From Bradyrhizobium sp. LTSP849 (GTDB taxonomy: Bacteria > Pseudomonadota > Alphaproteobacteria > Rhizobiales > Xanthobacteraceae): 64,000 nt of DNA. The position numbers were made by a program, and so were the translations under genes. Location of the stretch: the NCBI RefSeq assembly GCF_000938255.1, contig NZ_JYMR01000051.1, forward strand, positions 186,001 through 250,000. The letters are read 5' to 3'. This document shows, in pieces, positions 61,111-64,000 of the stretch; position 1 is the first letter of the stretch, and each line of letters begins with the position of its first letter. Below the pieces are notes generated by a model. It was not told where the DNA came from, made no database searches, and saw only the letters and a list, made by a program, of their open reading frames with translations.

Positions 61111-61200
61111 TCTGGTCACCGCCGTGATGCGATCCTCGCCGGCCGATCTCTGACGTTCGGCGCCGTAGGTCCTTCTCGGCGAATTGGAGTGCCTCCAGCC

Positions 61201-61809
61201 ATGAAACGGATTCTTATCGCGGATGATCACGAGGCGGTGCGGTCAGGCCTGCGGGCGGTACTGGCTCTGCGGTCGGATTGGGAAATCGTCGCGGAGGCCA
61301 AGGACGGTCGTGGGGCGATTGCCGCTGCCATCCAAACCCAACCCGATATCGCTATCGTCGACTTCTCCATGCCTCGAATGACGGGCGTGGAGGTCGCCCG
61401 TCGGATCAAGGAGTATCCTCTTCAAACCGAGGTGCTGATCTTTACGGTACATAACTCGTACCTTCTTGCGCAGCAGGCGTTTGAGGCGGGAGCTCGCGCG
61501 TTCCTGGTGAAATCTGACGCAAACAAGTTGTTGATGGCCGCTGTCGAGTCCCTCCTGATCCACAAGCCGTTTTGTACCGGAAATTGCACCAAGGCAGATA
61601 TGGAGGGACACGGCGGGCTTACGCCCCGAGAGCAGCTTGTCGTCAAGCTGGTTGCAGAAGGTAACAGCAACAAGAGCATCAGTTGCATGTTGAACCTGAG
61701 CGTCAAGACGACCGAGGCACACCGGGCGGCTGCGATGCGTAAGCTTAGCGTGAACTCCACCGCAGGACTGGTCCGGTACGCGGTTCGCGTCAGATTGATC
61801 GAGATCTGA
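61201..61809 (+). CDS. NarL/FixJ-family response regulator (first)
   Basis: A 202-residue regulator: receiver domain with the acidic pair Asp 8-9, phospho-accepting Asp 54 in VDFSMP and the Lys in FLVKSD, then a LuxR-type helix-turn-helix (LTPREQLVVKLVAEGNSNKSI). The recognition-helix region reads LSVKTTEAHRAAAMRKL, where the common form is KTVETHR, so DNA specificity may differ. The ATG at 61201 is chosen because KRILIADDHE is the family start. It lies 90 bases after the kinase gene. Confidence 0.9.
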   Translation: MKRILIADDHEAVRSGLRAVLALRSDWEIVAEAKDGRGAIAAAIQTQPDIAIVDFSMPRMTGVEVARRIKEYPLQTEVLIFTVHNSYLLAQQAFEAGARAFLVKSDANKLLMAAVESLLIHKPFCTGNCTKADMEGHGGLTPREQLVVKLVAEGNSNKSISCMLNLSVKTTEAHRAAAMRKLSVNSTAGLVRYAVRVRLIEI

Positions 61810-61845
61810 TCGGACCTGCTTTCAGTACATTTGCTGTCGAACATG

Positions 61846-61866
61846 AGGGTTATGTTGGATAACCCT
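61846..61866. promoter_or_regulatory. Inverted repeat between the two response regulators
   Basis: AGGGTTAT-GTTGG-ATAACCCT is a perfect eight-base dyad with a five-base spacer. It lies 37 bases after the first regulator and 87 bases before the start of the second. No T-run follows, so an operator for one of these regulators is as likely as a terminator. Confidence 0.45.
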
Positions 61867-61952
61867 TCCAGTGACCGCGGCTAGAATGGCGGGATGGAGC
61901 CAGGAATCTCTGTGAATTGCCGCTAGGTTGCGGGCCGCACGGGAATAGCGCT

Positions 61953-62591
61953 GTGAAACGCATCGTGATTGCGGACGATCATGAAGTTGTACGTTCCGGC
62001 CTTCGTGCAATCGTTGAAACCTGTTCCAGCTGGAGCGTCATCGGTGAGGCGGCCAATGGCGAAGAGGCGGTTGCACTTGCGTTAGAGTTGCGGCCGGATA
62101 TTGTGATCGTCGACTATTCGATGCCGCTCATGAATGGACTGGAGGTCTGTCGCCGCCTCAAGTCGATGCATTTGCGTACCGAGGTTCTGATCCTCACGAT
62201 GCACGAGAGCGAGGAACTGTTGACCGAGGCGATTCTGGCGGGCGTACGCGGCTTCTTGTTCAAATCCGACGCGAGAAATCACCTGATTTCGGCCGTCGAG
62301 GCATTGCTCGACGGTAGGCCATACTTCACCAGTGTCCTTCTGGAGAAGTTGCTTCATGATTATCAGGTGAACAAGCAAGGCCAGCCGGACGCGCCGCTCC
62401 TCACGTCTCGGGAACAGGCCGTCGTTCAGCTCATCGCGGAGGGACATACCAACAGATCCATCGGCGCTGTCTTGAAATTAAGCGTAAAGACTGTCGAGAC
62501 CCATCGTGCAGCCGCGATGCGCAAGCTCGGCATGTCATCAACCGCCGAGCTTGTCCGCTATGCCATCCGCAAGAAACTGGTCGCACCCTGA
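61953..62591 (+). CDS. NarL/FixJ-family response regulator (second)
   Basis: A 212-residue regulator with the same receiver plus LuxR helix-turn-helix layout: Asp 8-9, phospho-accepting Asp 54 in VDYSMP, Lys in FLFKSD, and LTSREQAVVQLIAEGHTNRSI followed by KTVETHRAAAMRKLG. The start is a GTG at 61953, where KRIVIADDHE begins; no ATG fits. It is 40-50 percent similar by eye to the first regulator and probably arose by duplication. Its own promoter may lie in the 143-base gap. Confidence 0.9.
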   Translation: MKRIVIADDHEVVRSGLRAIVETCSSWSVIGEAANGEEAVALALELRPDIVIVDYSMPLMNGLEVCRRLKSMHLRTEVLILTMHESEELLTEAILAGVRGFLFKSDARNHLISAVEALLDGRPYFTSVLLEKLLHDYQVNKQGQPDAPLLTSREQAVVQLIAEGHTNRSIGAVLKLSVKTVETHRAAAMRKLGMSSTAELVRYAIRKKLVAP

Positions 62592-62606
62592 GTTCGACGA
62601 TCGAAC
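62592..62606. terminator. Small hairpin directly after the second response regulator
   Basis: GTTCGA-CGA-TCGAAC begins at the first base after the stop codon. The stem of six pairs and three-base loop lies between convergent genes, but lacks a T-run. Confidence 0.4.
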
Positions 62607-62675
62607 AGGCGGGGTAGCTCTCGTCTCTCGATCGAGGCTCGGCCAGCTGTGCTCAGGTGCGCGTAGAACAGCGGT

Positions 62676-64000
62676 TCAGTTACAGCAACAGGTTCGTGTT
62701 GGACGATATTCATCGAGCCTACACATACAGGACGAGGCTATTGGTGTGTCCGCTTTTGCAAGAGCGGCTGCCAGTTTCGACGACAGGAGTGGCAGCTCGA
62801 CCGTTTCCTCTCGCCTTTGCAGGCATTCTACCAGGCCGTGAAGGGCCCACACGTTGTCCGGATGCTGAGTGCAGCGTTGCACTCTGTTGGTAAGCCCGAG
62901 GTCGTCGCGGTAGATATCCTCCGCTTCGGCGTAGTGTCCCTGCTCCATCAGGAGGGCGGCGAGCGCGTGGCGCGGCGGATGCATCCAGGCCCAGGGCTCG
63001 GTATAGCCGAGATTGTCGTCGCGCCGGACTGCCTCCCGCAGATGGCGATAGCCGGTCTCGTAATTTCCCTTGTGATACTCCAGCTCGCCCTCGAGCATGG
63101 CTTCACCGACCGACAGGACGTCGAGCGCAAAATTGCTGAGAAAGCGTCTGGACGGCGGCACGCGGCTCTTGGCGAGCTGGAAGAGCCGTCGCTCCTCGTC
63201 GGCTTTCGCGAAGTCCTTCAGCGTCGCATGTGCAATTGCGCGCGCGTAGTGGTGCATCGGGATCGTAACCAGGAAGATGTTGCTGTCAGCCGGGACCGGC
63301 TCATCGATGATCTCCTGCCAACGTCCGAAGCGGATCAGAACGTGCATCTTGACCGAGTAATAGCCTTCGGTCGTATTGGCCAGTTTAGGGCGATTGCGGA
63401 CGCCGAGAATGTCGGGTGTGAGCATCTCGCGTATCTTGTCGGCCGCTGCGATGGCTGGCGCAAATTGGCCCAGGAACATGCAGGTAAACATCATCAGATG
63501 CAGGTCGTGACAGCGTGCGGTTACGTAGAAATTCAATGAGCCGGCGTAGTCGGCGTACATATCGTCGGCCTTGATGGCCTTCTCGCTTGCGATCTTGGCT
63601 CGCTCATAGTCGCCGCAAAGGACGTAGATGTGACCCGGCATGTGATTCATGTGCCCGGCGTCAGCGCACAAATTCGACAAGACATCGGCCGATCGCAAGG
63701 CCCGTTCGGGTTCGTTCGACATCTCGAGCAGGTGAATGTGAAGATGAACGATGGCCGGATGCAGAGGAGTGCCCTGTTTGTCGGCCAATGCGATTGACTT
63801 GTCGCAGATCTGCGACGCCTCCACTGTGTCCGCGTTTCGCGCAGGCAATCCCGACTTGACGTCCCAGAGCTTGCGCGGCGTCCGCGTGATCAGTGCCTCG
63901 ACGAACAGCGCCATGATGTCGTGGTCGTCGGGAAACGCATGGTGGACCCGCCGCATCGCGGCGGCGTAGTCATCGTCCCAGCGATCGTACTGCTCCGGTT
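62676..64000 (-). CDS. TPR-like repeat protein, 5' end outside the window
   Basis: At least 441 residues are visible; the frame remains open to the right edge, so the N-terminus lies beyond 64000. Repeating helix pairs such as DYERAKIASEKAIKADD and NYETGYRHLREAVRRDD fit tetratricopeptide-like repeats. Motifs MNHMPGHIYVLCG and MPMHHYARAIAH-like His-rich stretches occur, but no catalytic domain. The C-terminus ends in a Cys-rich tail after the last repeat. Function unknown. It converges on the second response regulator. Confidence 0.7.
   Translation of the reverse strand, partial: PEQYDRWDDDYAAAMRRVHHAFPDDHDIMALFVEALITRTPRKLWDVKSGLPARNADTVEASQICDKSIALADKQGTPLHPAIVHLHIHLLEMSNEPERALRSADVLSNLCADAGHMNHMPGHIYVLCGDYERAKIASEKAIKADDMYADYAGSLNFYVTARCHDLHLMMFTCMFLGQFAPAIAAADKIREMLTPDILGVRNRPKLANTTEGYYSVKMHVLIRFGRWQEIIDEPVPADSNIFLVTIPMHHYARAIAHATLKDFAKADEERRLFQLAKSRVPPSRRFLSNFALDVLSVGEAMLEGELEYHKGNYETGYRHLREAVRRDDNLGYTEPWAWMHPPRHALAALLMEQGHYAEAEDIYRDDLGLTNRVQRCTQHPDNVWALHGLVECLQRREETVELPLLSSKLAAALAKADTPIASSCMCRLDEYRPTRTCCCN

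Overview
The window looks like chromosomal DNA of a high-GC alphaproteobacterium of the Bradyrhizobium/Rhizobiales kind. This rests on the strong GC codon bias, many long antisense open frames typical of GC-rich genomes, Tat-exported binding proteins, and small protein families common in that group (DUF992, DUF3551, DUF6894, DUF1269). I see no rRNA, tRNA, CRISPR array, integrase, transposase or phage gene. The window appears to be accessory metabolism and stress genes rather than a mobile island.

Region 1 (about 1-14,720) is a nitrogen-compound uptake and oxidation block. An FAD amino-acid oxidase is divergent from an Lrp-type regulator. Next come a complete peptide-type ABC transporter (binding protein, two permeases, one fused double ATPase), two related two-lobed acetyltransferases, a HAD hydrolase with a PuuB-like amine oxidase, and an operon of a 2-hydroxyacid dehydrogenase, a cupin and a succinate-semialdehyde dehydrogenase-like enzyme.

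Region 2 (about 14,830-31,780) is an organosulfur cluster. An eight-gene minus-strand run encodes an Ssu-like ABC importer, a DszC/SfnB-like flavin monooxygenase, a flavin reductase, a serine acetyltransferase interrupted by an in-frame TAG, a DszA/NtaA-like monooxygenase and a MetQ-like binding protein. Divergent from it is an SfnG/SsuD-like monooxygenase, followed by a second, convergent DszA/NtaA-like enzyme. Beyond a 626-base gap, a plus-strand run encodes MetY, an AprA/fumarate-reductase-like flavoprotein with a two-cluster ferredoxin, a 2-hydroxyacid dehydrogenase, a class II aldolase and a VOC protein. Together these could import sulfonates or sulfones, cleave C-S bonds with reduced flavin and fix the released sulfur into amino acids.

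Region 3 (about 31,800-40,160) holds a LysR regulator divergent from a BASS-type transporter plus a DUF2891 protein, then a second peptide-type ABC operon with the same gene order and the same fused ATPase as the first.

Region 4 (about 40,250-64,000) is an envelope, ion and stress block. It contains small exported proteins, an AI-2E family protein, two ArcD-like antiporters, arginine deiminase, a Bax-inhibitor-1 family protein, a DUF1269 protein with a suggestive 5' leader fold, a compact Mrp/Mbh-type cation antiporter operon, an RND efflux pair, an outer-membrane barrel, and a histidine kinase followed by two NarL-type response regulators. A TPR-like protein gene runs off the right end.

The best leads are the in-frame stop in the acetyltransferase, the MetY/flavoprotein/ferredoxin operon, the antiporter operon with a fused subunit, and the self-complementary leader of the DUF1269 gene.
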